IMG/VR virus record: IMGVR_UViG_3300009137_000006
Location: 1-24,671 of that record
Length of the DNA: 24,671 bases
Source of the DNA: a virus
Strand: one strand, 5' to 3'
Part shown: piece by piece, positions 5,478 to 13,062 of the stretch
Position numbering within the stretch: position 1 is the stretch's first letter
Layout of the letters: every line of letters starts with the position of its first letter
Translations under genes and position numbers: made by a program
The notes under the pieces: model-generated
The model's database searches: none
Seen by the model: only the letters and a program-made list of their open reading frames with translations
What the model was told of the DNA's origin: nothing

Positions 5478-7808
5478 ATGGCGCGCGAGAGTGAGGCGAA
5501 ATTCTTAGAGCTGGCTCGCAAGCGGTTTACACTTGCCTCTGAAGCCGACGAGAAGCAGCGGTCTCGTGAGCGTACGGATTTACGCAATTACGCGCTTGGT
5601 CCCTGGTCGGACGATGACCTGAAAGCGCGCCAAGCGCAACCCGCGACCAATAGCGGCCTCCCTCCGGTTCCTGCGCGTCCTACCCTCTCAATTCCGCTCG
5701 TCCAGGAACCGATCCGGCAAGTACTTAATGCCGAACGTGGCAGCGATTTGGGCATTGAATTGGTACCCGCTGATGATTTCGCCGCGCTGACCGGTCCCGG
5801 CGATGAAACGGAGATCGAGTTACGCGAAGGCTTGATCCGGCGTATTCAGCGCGAAAGCGAAGCGCAGGACGCACGCAGTTGGGCCTTTGCACGGGCGGTC
5901 ATCGCCGGACGCGGGTACTACGGGGTGATGACGCGCTACTTGCCGGGCAAGACATGGGACCAGGAGATTTACATTCAGCGGTACTACAACCAGGCGAGTG
6001 TGAGTCTGGACCCGGCGCATGAACAACCAGACGGTTCTGATGCGGAGTGGGGTTTTATCGGAGTCGATTTGCCTTGGGATGAATACAAAGCGCGGTACGG
6101 CAAGCGCGCCGACGATTCCCGCAATCGCGTCGTCTCCAGTGAGAGTGAGGACCAATTCCGAGCGCTGATGGATGAAGCGCCGGGCTGGTTCACGTCCGAA
6201 GGTGACGTGCGCATGTGCCGCGTCGTGGATTATTTCTACACGGAGCGCACCGCTCGCACACTTTGCCGGTTGGCGGATGGCTCAAGCGCATGGGAGGATG
6301 AACTTCCTTACTTCCACACCGGAGAGATACCGGCACAGGACAAGCGTCGCGTCATCGAGAAGTCAATCAAGTGGGCGCAGATCGACGGCGTACAGATTCT
6401 CGATGAGACCGATTGGCCCGGCCCTGATCTACCGATCGTGAAAGTGCTGGGCGAAGAGTTGCAGCCCTTCGATCAGGAGCGCCGCGCGCAAGGCATGGTG
6501 CGCCCTGCGCAGGATAGCGTCATGGGCTTCTGCGCGATGGTATCCAAGTGGGTCGAGATGATTGGCCTCTCGCCCATTCCGCCGTTCCAAGCGACACCGG
6601 ATCAAATTGAAGGCTATCAGGCGTGGTCTCAGCAGGCGAATACGCGGGCGCTGCCGTATCTGCCCTACAACCTCGTCTCAGACGGCGGGAAACCGCTGGG
6701 GCCGCCGACACGGACACCCGTCGATACGCCCATCCAAGCCATCGCGGCCTCGGTGCAACTCTTTCGGGATGCGATTCAATCCACCACGGGCGTGCATGAC
6801 CCGCAGCTCGGGAAAGTGGACCCGTCATTGCGAAGTGGCCGGGCGATTCAGGCATTGCAGCAACAGAGTCAGCATGGGACCAGCAACTTTCTCGACAATC
6901 TGCAACGCTCCCTGCGTTACGAAGGGCAAATCATTAACAATTTGCTGCCCCACATTTATGGCACGCCTGGGCGCATCGCGCGTATTCTGAGCGAACATGG
7001 CGAGCCGCAGACCGTGCAGATTGGCCCACCGACAGGCAATGGTAATGGCAATGCGCAAGCGCAGCCGAAGCAATATCAACTTACGAAAGACGCGAACTTC
7101 AATGTGATCGTCAAGATCGCGCCCAGCGTGGAAGCGCGTCGCGTGCAGGAAGCGGCGATGTTGGGTGACCTGTTGAGTGCGCAGCCGCAATTGATGACGA
7201 TTTTCGGGGACCTTTATTTCAAGAATCTCGATGGGCCAGGCCATTTAGAGATGGCTGAGCGCATCAAAGTCATCCTTGATCCCAAAGTGCAGCAGATGCT
7301 TGCGAGTAAGCAGCAGGGCGGGACGGTTCCGCCAGCCGTGCAAGCGCAACTCATGCAGCTTCAGCAGCAGATTCAGGAAGCTGAGAAAGTGATGCAGGCG
7401 CAACAACAGGAGTTACAGACCCGACAAGGCGAGCAACAGATCAAGTTACAAATTGCGCAAATGCAGGCCGATCAGGCCATCAAGTTACAAGCCATGAGAG
7501 ACGCCAGTGCGATCAGCGTGGCTAAAATCGCGGCAATGACGCGTGGAATTATCAGCGATAATGAGCGCCAAGTTGAAGAGATTGCACTGGCACAGGAAGC
7601 AGATCGTACAGCAGCCCAGATGCAACATGAAACACGAATGAAAGGGCACGATGTGGGCGCGGAGCATGCGCACGACATCGCATCGCAACAAGCCGATCAG
7701 CTTCATGAGATTGCAACAATGCATCTGGAACATCAACATGCCCTACAAGAGCAGCAACAAGCCGCAGATCTCGCGCCTGAACCGGAAGCGGAGACGGTAG
7801 AGGAATGA
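5478..7808 (+). CDS. Portal protein, P22 type
   Basis: The 776-residue protein has the length and order of P22-like portals, the dodecameric ring at the capsid vertex through which DNA enters and leaves and where terminase and tail proteins dock. Visible elements are an N-terminal helical region (residues 1-40), a wing/clip region with aromatic-rich segments such as ARAVIAGRGYYGVMTRYLPG and YIQRYYNQASVSLDP, and a core near GVHDPQLGKVDPSLRSGRAI. A very long Gln/Ala-rich helical tail from about residue 615 to the end corresponds to the P22 portal barrel. The tail is unusually rich in Gln, His and Met. The stop overlaps the next ATG as ATGA. Confidence 0.93.
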   Translation: MARESEAKFLELARKRFTLASEADEKQRSRERTDLRNYALGPWSDDDLKARQAQPATNSGLPPVPARPTLSIPLVQEPIRQVLNAERGSDLGIELVPADDFAALTGPGDETEIELREGLIRRIQRESEAQDARSWAFARAVIAGRGYYGVMTRYLPGKTWDQEIYIQRYYNQASVSLDPAHEQPDGSDAEWGFIGVDLPWDEYKARYGKRADDSRNRVVSSESEDQFRALMDEAPGWFTSEGDVRMCRVVDYFYTERTARTLCRLADGSSAWEDELPYFHTGEIPAQDKRRVIEKSIKWAQIDGVQILDETDWPGPDLPIVKVLGEELQPFDQERRAQGMVRPAQDSVMGFCAMVSKWVEMIGLSPIPPFQATPDQIEGYQAWSQQANTRALPYLPYNLVSDGGKPLGPPTRTPVDTPIQAIAASVQLFRDAIQSTTGVHDPQLGKVDPSLRSGRAIQALQQQSQHGTSNFLDNLQRSLRYEGQIINNLLPHIYGTPGRIARILSEHGEPQTVQIGPPTGNGNGNAQAQPKQYQLTKDANFNVIVKIAPSVEARRVQEAAMLGDLLSAQPQLMTIFGDLYFKNLDGPGHLEMAERIKVILDPKVQQMLASKQQGGTVPPAVQAQLMQLQQQIQEAEKVMQAQQQELQTRQGEQQIKLQIAQMQADQAIKLQAMRDASAISVAKIAAMTRGIISDNERQVEEIALAQEADRTAAQMQHETRMKGHDVGAEHAHDIASQQADQLHEIATMHLEHQHALQEQQQAADLAPEPEAETVEE

Positions 7809-8458
7809 AACGGATCAAATACGCTTTTATCGGTTCACGAAAAGCGCATACGGTTCGGGCTGAAAAGGCACTCGGTCATCGTTTGCCGCAGAAAGCTGTT
7901 GTTCATCATCCTGACGAAGATTCGCTGAATCCTAACGCGAGATTGGTCATCTGTCAGGACAATGCTCATCACCTGCTTTTGCACGTTCGTGCGCGTGTTC
8001 TGCGCGCTGGTGGTAATCCGAACACGGATGCGATGTGCGGTGGCTGTCAAATGCCGAAACCCATCACGGATTTTGCGCCATCAGCCACTCGATCGACCGG
8101 GCGCTCTCATTTATGTCATGCCTGCGATGCGTTGAAAGCAGCCAAGCGGCGAAGAACGCAGGCAATGAAAATCAACGCCCAGCGACGCGCACGCTGGATA
8201 AAGCGAAGAGATGAGGCGAATGCGGCTCGGCGTGCAGATCGTGCGGCTCGGCCTGAATGGTATCGACAAGAGAGTCGTCGGCAATTTGCGAATGACCGTG
8301 AAAACATTACAGCACGGAATCAAGCTTGGCTCGCCGAGCATAAGGACGTGATTAACGCACGTCGGCGAGAAAAGCGGCTGCAATTGGCGCTCGATCAGGT
8401 GGAAATCTGGGAAAAGGGCATTGACGTGTTAGCGGCTGAGTTAGAAGCTCCGAATTGA
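7805..8458 (+). CDS. HNH endonuclease with C-terminal zinc finger
   Basis: The 217-residue protein has an HNH module at residues 14-62: HTVRAEKALGHRLPQKAVVH, His34/His35, Asn42/Asn44, then LVICQDNAHHLLLH with His55, His56 and His60. A Cys4 motif follows (CGGC at 78-81, CHAC at 104-107), then a long arginine-rich helix that likely grips DNA. It is inserted between portal and scaffold, normally adjacent genes, and coupled to the portal stop by ATGA. A free-standing homing nuclease is the most likely role; packaging-associated HNH nucleases are usually beside terminase instead. Confidence 0.88.
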   Translation: MKRIKYAFIGSRKAHTVRAEKALGHRLPQKAVVHHPDEDSLNPNARLVICQDNAHHLLLHVRARVLRAGGNPNTDAMCGGCQMPKPITDFAPSATRSTGRSHLCHACDALKAAKRRRTQAMKINAQRRARWIKRRDEANAARRADRAARPEWYRQESRRQFANDRENITARNQAWLAEHKDVINARRREKRLQLALDQVEIWEKGIDVLAAELEAPN

Positions 8459-8502
8459 CAATCCGCCCCAACCGCGTGGACACTTAGCGGTCATTCTGTC
8501 GC

Positions 8503-9507
8503 ATGGCCGAACCTGAATTAGTTGCATCGGATTCTGCATCGCCTCCGTCACCGCCACCGGAGGACAATCTCTCGCTCGCGGACCACGAAGCGCGGTATGG
8601 CGAAGGCGCGCAGCACGCGCAGCCCGAAGCGGCGACCCCGCCCGCCGAACTCCCGCAGACGGAGCCTGATACCGCTGATACCGGCACACCAGAGACAGAA
8701 GACGCTGCTGGGCCACGCGATGAGCGTGGTCGATTTCTTCCCAAGAAGCGCCATCGAGCCGAATCAGCCATTGCGACCTCGGAGGATGTTCCACGGATTC
8801 AACAACTCACCGCGCGTTTACGAGCGGCGGAGGCGGAGCGAGATGCGCTGAAGGCGCGTACGAGTGAGTCGGTCGCCCCGATTCCACGTGCCGTTCCGCC
8901 TCCCCCGGTAGCCACAGCGCCAAAGCCGACACCCGATCAATTCACCGATTACAGCGAGTATGTGGAAGCGCTGAGTGACTGGAAAACGGACCAGAAGATT
9001 GCGGCGTGGGAAACCAAGCGCCAGGAAGCAGAGCAAGCACGCGCCGCAGAATTCGATCGGCAACGCCTGACGAAGAGTTGGACCGAGCGCGTCACCGCAG
9101 CCAAAGCCAAATATCCTGATTTCGAGGAAGTGGCGCTGCAATCGGACACATCTATTCCGCAAGGGTCACTCATTGATGCGTGGATTCTCGAGGATGAAAC
9201 CGGCGCGGACGTGCTCTATTACCTTCAGCAACATCCTGACGAAGTGCAGACCATTCTGAATCAGTCAGTTCTTCAACAAGCGAAGTCTCTTGCGCTGCTG
9301 GCGCAGCGATTCAATGGATCTTCTTCGCGCACGGCGGCCGTCGCTACCGGATCGGCCCCTGCGCCTCCATCCACTCCGACGCCTCGGCCGCCTAATCCGG
9401 TGCGGACAGGCCCCTTACGGACGGGTGATGAACCGCCCGACGAAGAAATTGCATCCTTGGCGGATCACGAGAAGTGGTACGCGATGCGACGACGACGCGG
9501 GGGCTAG
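8503..9507 (+). CDS. Scaffolding protein
   Basis: The gene lies directly before the coat gene, the standard scaffold position. The 334-residue protein is Pro/Ala/Glu-rich and apparently disordered at the start, with a helical middle (DVPRIQQLTARLRAAEAERD; SDWKTDQKIAAWETKRQEAE) and a Pro-rich linker near 280-305. A basic C-terminus ends in MRRRRGG; in P22 a basic C-terminal helix-turn-helix of the scaffold binds coat. The motif SLADHE occurs twice, at residues 24-29 and 318-323. The ATG has no strong Shine-Dalgarno. Scaffold would template prohead assembly and leave before packaging. Confidence 0.8.
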   Translation: MAEPELVASDSASPPSPPPEDNLSLADHEARYGEGAQHAQPEAATPPAELPQTEPDTADTGTPETEDAAGPRDERGRFLPKKRHRAESAIATSEDVPRIQQLTARLRAAEAERDALKARTSESVAPIPRAVPPPPVATAPKPTPDQFTDYSEYVEALSDWKTDQKIAAWETKRQEAEQARAAEFDRQRLTKSWTERVTAAKAKYPDFEEVALQSDTSIPQGSLIDAWILEDETGADVLYYLQQHPDEVQTILNQSVLQQAKSLALLAQRFNGSSSRTAAVATGSAPAPPSTPTPRPPNPVRTGPLRTGDEPPDEEIASLADHEKWYAMRRRRGG

Positions 9508-9534
9508 TGAATCACTCGCCAGAGAGGCGAGTCC

Positions 9535-10764
9535 GTGGCAAATACGATCATAACGCCCACTTGGGTATCCAAGGATGTGGCGGTCGCCTGGAAGAACAAC
9601 ATCAAGCTCATTGCGAACTTCGATCGCCAGTGGGATCGCACCTGGGAGAATCTCCCGCAAGGTGCGAAGATTGGCGATACCGCGCAAGTCCGGCTGCCGC
9701 AGCGCTTCGTTGTGACCGAAGGGCAGGCATTCGTGCAGCAGGCGATTCTGAATCAGACCGTGCCTGTCAGCGTGAATCATCAGTATCAGGTGGGCATGGG
9801 CTGGAGTTCGGCGGATAGCGCGCTCCGCGTCGAAGAAGTGCAAGAGCGCTACACCATGCCGGCCGGCCGTGCGTTGGCCTCGAAAGCCGATGTCCAAAGT
9901 GGCGCGGAAGTGTATTACACCGTCTACAACTCCGTCGGGACACCAGGCACCGCCATCACCGACGATGTGACCTACACCGATGGCGTGGCGAAGTTGCGCA
10001 ATCTCGGCGTACCCGAGGAACTCGTTGCGGTACTCGATCCGAAATCGCAGAGCAAACTGCTGGCGGCGAACTTCGCGCTGTTCAACCCGCAGGCGCAGAT
10101 CAGCAAATACTTCCGCAGCGGACAGTTCGCCGGCGCGGCGCTCGGCGTGGACGAATGGTTCTGGGATCCGTTGCTGCCGACGCATACGACGGGCACGTTC
10201 ACGACCGCGACACCGATTGTCTCAAGCGCGGGTCAGACGGGATCGACGCTGGCCATGAGCGGCCTCGGGACGTATGCCTTCAAAAAGGGCGACATCTTCA
10301 CGGTCGCGGGCGTCAATAGCGTGAATCCAGTGGGCTACACCGACACCGGCGACTTGCAGCAGTTCGTGATCACCGCCGATACGGCGGGCACGACAACAGG
10401 CACCCTGCCTATTTCGCGGCCGATCCTCACGAGCGGGCAACCCCAGACGGTTACCGCCTCACCCGCGAATAATGCTGTCGTGACGTTCCTCGGAGCGACG
10501 GGCACGGTAGCTGCGACGATGGCGGCGACGGCCAGCAAGCAATCGCTGGTGTTCAATCCCGGCGCGTTCGCGTTCGTGGCGGCGGATCTGCCGAAGAATC
10601 TCCCCGGTGCGAACAGCCGTCGCGTGAATGATGAGCAAGTGCGCATCTCACTGCGATGGACGGAGCAGTATCAGTTTATGTCCGATCAGTTGCCGAGCAA
10701 GGTAGAAATGCTCGTTGGTGTCGCGGCTATCGTGCCGCAGTTCGCGTTCCGCTGCTTCTCATAG
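9535..10764 (+). CDS. Major capsid (coat) protein, P22 type
   Basis: GTG at 9535 follows gagaggcgag at 9521-9530, giving a protein starting MANTIITPTWVSKDV. The 409 residues fit the P22 coat family (P22 gp5 is about 430). The N-terminal region reads NNIKLIANFDRQWD and the E-loop/spine region QVRLPQRFVVTEGQAFVQQA, followed by a Thr/Gly-rich beta domain at about residues 220-330 that may correspond to the inserted domain of P22 coat. The C-terminus is YQFMSDQLPSKVEMLVGVAA. It forms the HK97-fold icosahedral shell around the preceding scaffold. It ends 9 nt before the next gene. Confidence 0.93.
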   Translation: MANTIITPTWVSKDVAVAWKNNIKLIANFDRQWDRTWENLPQGAKIGDTAQVRLPQRFVVTEGQAFVQQAILNQTVPVSVNHQYQVGMGWSSADSALRVEEVQERYTMPAGRALASKADVQSGAEVYYTVYNSVGTPGTAITDDVTYTDGVAKLRNLGVPEELVAVLDPKSQSKLLAANFALFNPQAQISKYFRSGQFAGAALGVDEWFWDPLLPTHTTGTFTTATPIVSSAGQTGSTLAMSGLGTYAFKKGDIFTVAGVNSVNPVGYTDTGDLQQFVITADTAGTTTGTLPISRPILTSGQPQTVTASPANNAVVTFLGATGTVAATMAATASKQSLVFNPGAFAFVAADLPKNLPGANSRRVNDEQVRISLRWTEQYQFMSDQLPSKVEMLVGVAAIVPQFAFRCFS

Positions 10765-10773
10765 GAGATCATC

Positions 10774-11412
10774 ATGGCACTTGTGCATACAACCGTGAGT
10801 GCTGCGGTGACGACAGCGGACACGTCGATCACCGTGGCGTCAGCAACCGGCTTTTCGGCGGGGTACATCATTCGGATTGGCGACGAGATGATGCGCGTCG
10901 GCGGCGCGTATGTTTCCGGCACCTCTATTCCCGTCATTCGCGGACAGGATGGCACGCTCGTTAGCGCCCATGCCGTGACTTCGGGTGTGGTGTGCGGCAT
11001 CGCAAGCGATTGGGCGACGCCCGGCGCGCAGACCACGGCGCAGTATCCGCTCGCCGGACGCAATCGTACGGTGATGACGTACGGCGCAGCCGGGGCCATT
11101 AGCTTGCCAACGGCGGGCACCGACATGCTGGCGATCATCAATGGCACGTCGGCGCTGGCGATGACTGTGGCGGTCCCCACAAAGGATCTCGACGGGTCGC
11201 TGCTGTGGATTGCGAGCGACGGCGCCGGCGCGCACACGGTCACCTTTGCTGGTGGCCTCAGTGGCGCTGGAAGCAGTTACGATGTGGTGACGATCAATGC
11301 CACCGCACCTGTTCTGCTCGGCCCATTCATGGCGGTTAACTCGCTGTGGCAATGTGCGGTGGCCGTGCCGATGGCGGGAACAGTCACGAATCTGACCGCG
11401 ACGGTGGCGTAA
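10774..11412 (+). CDS. Head-associated beta-rich protein, possible decoration or head-tail protein
   Basis: ATG at 10774 has AGGAG at 10763-10767. The 212-residue product is Thr/Ala/Gly-rich and beta-predicted. The N-terminal half contains FSAGYIIRIGDEMMRVGGAY and RGQDGTLVSAHAV, an R-G-x-x-G-T-x-x-x-x-H pattern that I associate with small phage head or tail domains. The C-terminal half (SLPTAGTDMLAIINGTSALA) resembles phage fibre beta modules. The position right after coat suggests a structural virion protein, but the exact family is not recognised. Confidence 0.65.
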   Translation: MALVHTTVSAAVTTADTSITVASATGFSAGYIIRIGDEMMRVGGAYVSGTSIPVIRGQDGTLVSAHAVTSGVVCGIASDWATPGAQTTAQYPLAGRNRTVMTYGAAGAISLPTAGTDMLAIINGTSALAMTVAVPTKDLDGSLLWIASDGAGAHTVTFAGGLSGAGSSYDVVTINATAPVLLGPFMAVNSLWQCAVAVPMAGTVTNLTATVA

Positions 11413-11413
11413 C

Positions 11414-11872
11414 ATGGATCAAATTCTTTGGGGACCACAATCGGATTATGCTCGTGAGCGACGGAAGTGGGAAGCGTACCCGACGCAATATGGAGAACCG
11501 GAACGCCCGTTCGTCTTTCGCGAATATCCGTTGATGCTCTATCGCGCGAAGCGGAAACCGGAAGGCGGCAAAGATCCGATCCTTGAGCAGGTCATTGTCG
11601 AGGATGATCAGCAGGAGCGCAACATGCACAGTCGGGGCTGGGTGCGCGGCCCCGACCATGCGATCAAGGTGCTCGAGGAGAGCGAACGCGGGCTGGCGCA
11701 AGCGGCGGCCGAGCGCGCCTATCAGGATCGGTTGATGAGTGATCGCGCGAAAGCAGAAGCGGCCGCCATAGACGAAACAACCATCAGCCATTTAGGTGAA
11801 GTGCCAATTACGCCCATACACAAGAAGGGCTGGCCAAAAGGGAAACCAAGGAAGCAGGTGAATCGTGAGTAA
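11414..11872 (+). CDS. Small phage structural-operon protein, unknown function
   Basis: ATG at 11414, one base after the preceding stop. The 152-residue product has an aromatic, basic first half (FVFREYPLMLYRAKRKPEGG), then SRGWVRGPDHAIKVLEESER, an alanine/arginine-rich helix and a Lys/Pro-rich end (KKGWPKGKPRKQ). Short proteins of this layout occur in head gene clusters of environmental podoviruses. Its end overlaps the following GTG start by 8 nt. No function is proposed. Confidence 0.65.
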   Translation: MDQILWGPQSDYARERRKWEAYPTQYGEPERPFVFREYPLMLYRAKRKPEGGKDPILEQVIVEDDQQERNMHSRGWVRGPDHAIKVLEESERGLAQAAAERAYQDRLMSDRAKAEAAAIDETTISHLGEVPITPIHKKGWPKGKPRKQVNRE

Positions 11873-12518
11873 TCCGAGTGTTGGAGGGGCATTCAATCCA
11901 AACGCAGATTATTCGCCCACGGGGCTCTGGACGTTCACGCAAACGCCTGTGATCGGGAGCGGCGCGTATGTGACCACAGGCGCAACACAGACGCTCACAG
12001 CCAAAAGTTTGACTTCGCCCACGATTACGGGCACGGTGACGGGCGCAGCCACGCTGGCGGGCAACATCTATTCCGATTTCAAAGTACTGGCGGCGAGTGC
12101 GACCTTCAGCAATACCGCCACCTTGGCGACACTGACCGGTTTCTCCTGGTCGTTGATTGCGGGGGCGACCTATATCTTCGAGGTGAATCTCCCGACAACG
12201 ATGACGACGGTGGGTGGCTTGTCGGTCGCCTTCACGTTGACGACGGCCACCCTCACGTCGATGCAGATGCAGACGTATGCGGCCACGGCGGCCGATGCGA
12301 CGACGGCCGTCAGTACGCAGAGCACCACCACCACGTCGGGGACGAAATTCTTCGACAGTAAAACGGCGGCCTATACGCTCGTGACACTCAAGGGATCATT
12401 CGTCGTCAATGCAGCGGGAACCTTGGCGGTGCAGGCGGCCCAGAATACGGCGGCGGGCGGTGGGGATGCCAGCATCGTGCTGCTCGGGGCGTATGCGAAG
12501 CTGGAGCGCGTCCTGTAA
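11865..12518 (+). CDS. Beta-sandwich virion protein, paralogue of the C-terminal domain of the 865-residue tail protein
   Basis: GTG at 11865 has aggtga just upstream. The 217-residue product has a short Gly-rich start, a Thr-rich linker, and from about residue 75 a beta domain with ATFSNTATLATLTGFSW, YIFEVNLPTT, a TTATLTSM strand and the end GTLAVQAAQNTAAGGGD. The same succession occurs in residues 724-865 of the gene ending at 15660, including GTLAVQAAQN. The fold probably resembles the trimeric jelly-roll tips of phage fibres. Location suggests a head decoration or fibre-tip protein. Confidence 0.65.
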   Translation: MSNPSVGGAFNPNADYSPTGLWTFTQTPVIGSGAYVTTGATQTLTAKSLTSPTITGTVTGAATLAGNIYSDFKVLAASATFSNTATLATLTGFSWSLIAGATYIFEVNLPTTMTTVGGLSVAFTLTTATLTSMQMQTYAATAADATTAVSTQSTTTTSGTKFFDSKTAAYTLVTLKGSFVVNAAGTLAVQAAQNTAAGGGDASIVLLGAYAKLERVL

Positions 12519-12525
12519 CGCCTAA

Positions 12526-12924
12526 ATGGCGATCACGCTCAGCGCCGCAGCGGCCAGCACGGCAGCCGATGCTCTCTGCGCCTTGCTGAATGGCGGCAAG
12601 GTGCGCTTGTATGACGGGGCGCGACCGATCACCGCGGACACGGCCATTACCACGCAGGTGCTCCTCGCGTCACCCACCTTTGCGAATCCGGCCTTTGCGG
12701 CCGCGGTGAGCGGTGTGGCAACGGCGAATACGGTCGTCTCAGATAGCGACGCGGCTGCTAGTGGCACTGCGACCTTTTTCCGGGCGGTGACGAGTGGCGG
12801 GGCATCGGTGTGTGATGGATCAGTAGGTACCGCTGATGCGGATTGCATCTTGTCGAGCGTGAGCATTGTGGCGCATGGCACCGTGTCGATCACCTCTGTG
12901 ATTTATCGTCAACCGCTGGCGTAA
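12526..12924 (+). CDS. Small beta-rich virion protein, paralogue of the N-terminal domain of the 865-residue tail protein
   Basis: ATG at 12526, 7 nt after the preceding stop, with no clear Shine-Dalgarno. The 132-residue product contains DALCALLNGGKVRLYDG, TTQVLLASPTFANPAFAAAV and GTVSITSVIYRQP. Each block recurs in order at residues 34-155 of the protein encoded from 13063, for example VAALLNGGTIRIYTAP and TTQTLLASPTFGTPAFAAAV. A free-standing copy beside a fused copy indicates domain duplication. A role in the virion surface or tail is inferred from this link. Confidence 0.7.
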   Translation: MAITLSAAAASTAADALCALLNGGKVRLYDGARPITADTAITTQVLLASPTFANPAFAAAVSGVATANTVVSDSDAAASGTATFFRAVTSGGASVCDGSVGTADADCILSSVSIVAHGTVSITSVIYRQPLA

Positions 12925-12933
12925 ACTACGCTG

Positions 12934-13059
12934 ATGCGATTCCATTATCAGAATCTGCAAGAGACGGATCAGCCACGGAAAGGCGTTGAGATTGTCTTGT
13001 CCTCGCGTCGTCGCTACGGCATGCCATCCGAACACGCGATCCAACAAGCACTCACCTAA
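12934..13059 (+). CDS. 41-residue ORF between two tail genes
   Basis: An ATG at 12934 opens a frame ending at TAA 13057-13059, three bases before the next start. It fills the only gap in this stretch. The product is basic and polar (MRFHYQNLQETDQPRKGVEI, then SSRRRYGMPSEHA). There is no good Shine-Dalgarno and no recognised family. Tight packing on both sides is the main support. Confidence 0.4.
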   Translation: MRFHYQNLQETDQPRKGVEIVLSSRRRYGMPSEHAIQQALT

Positions 13060-13062
13060 GCG

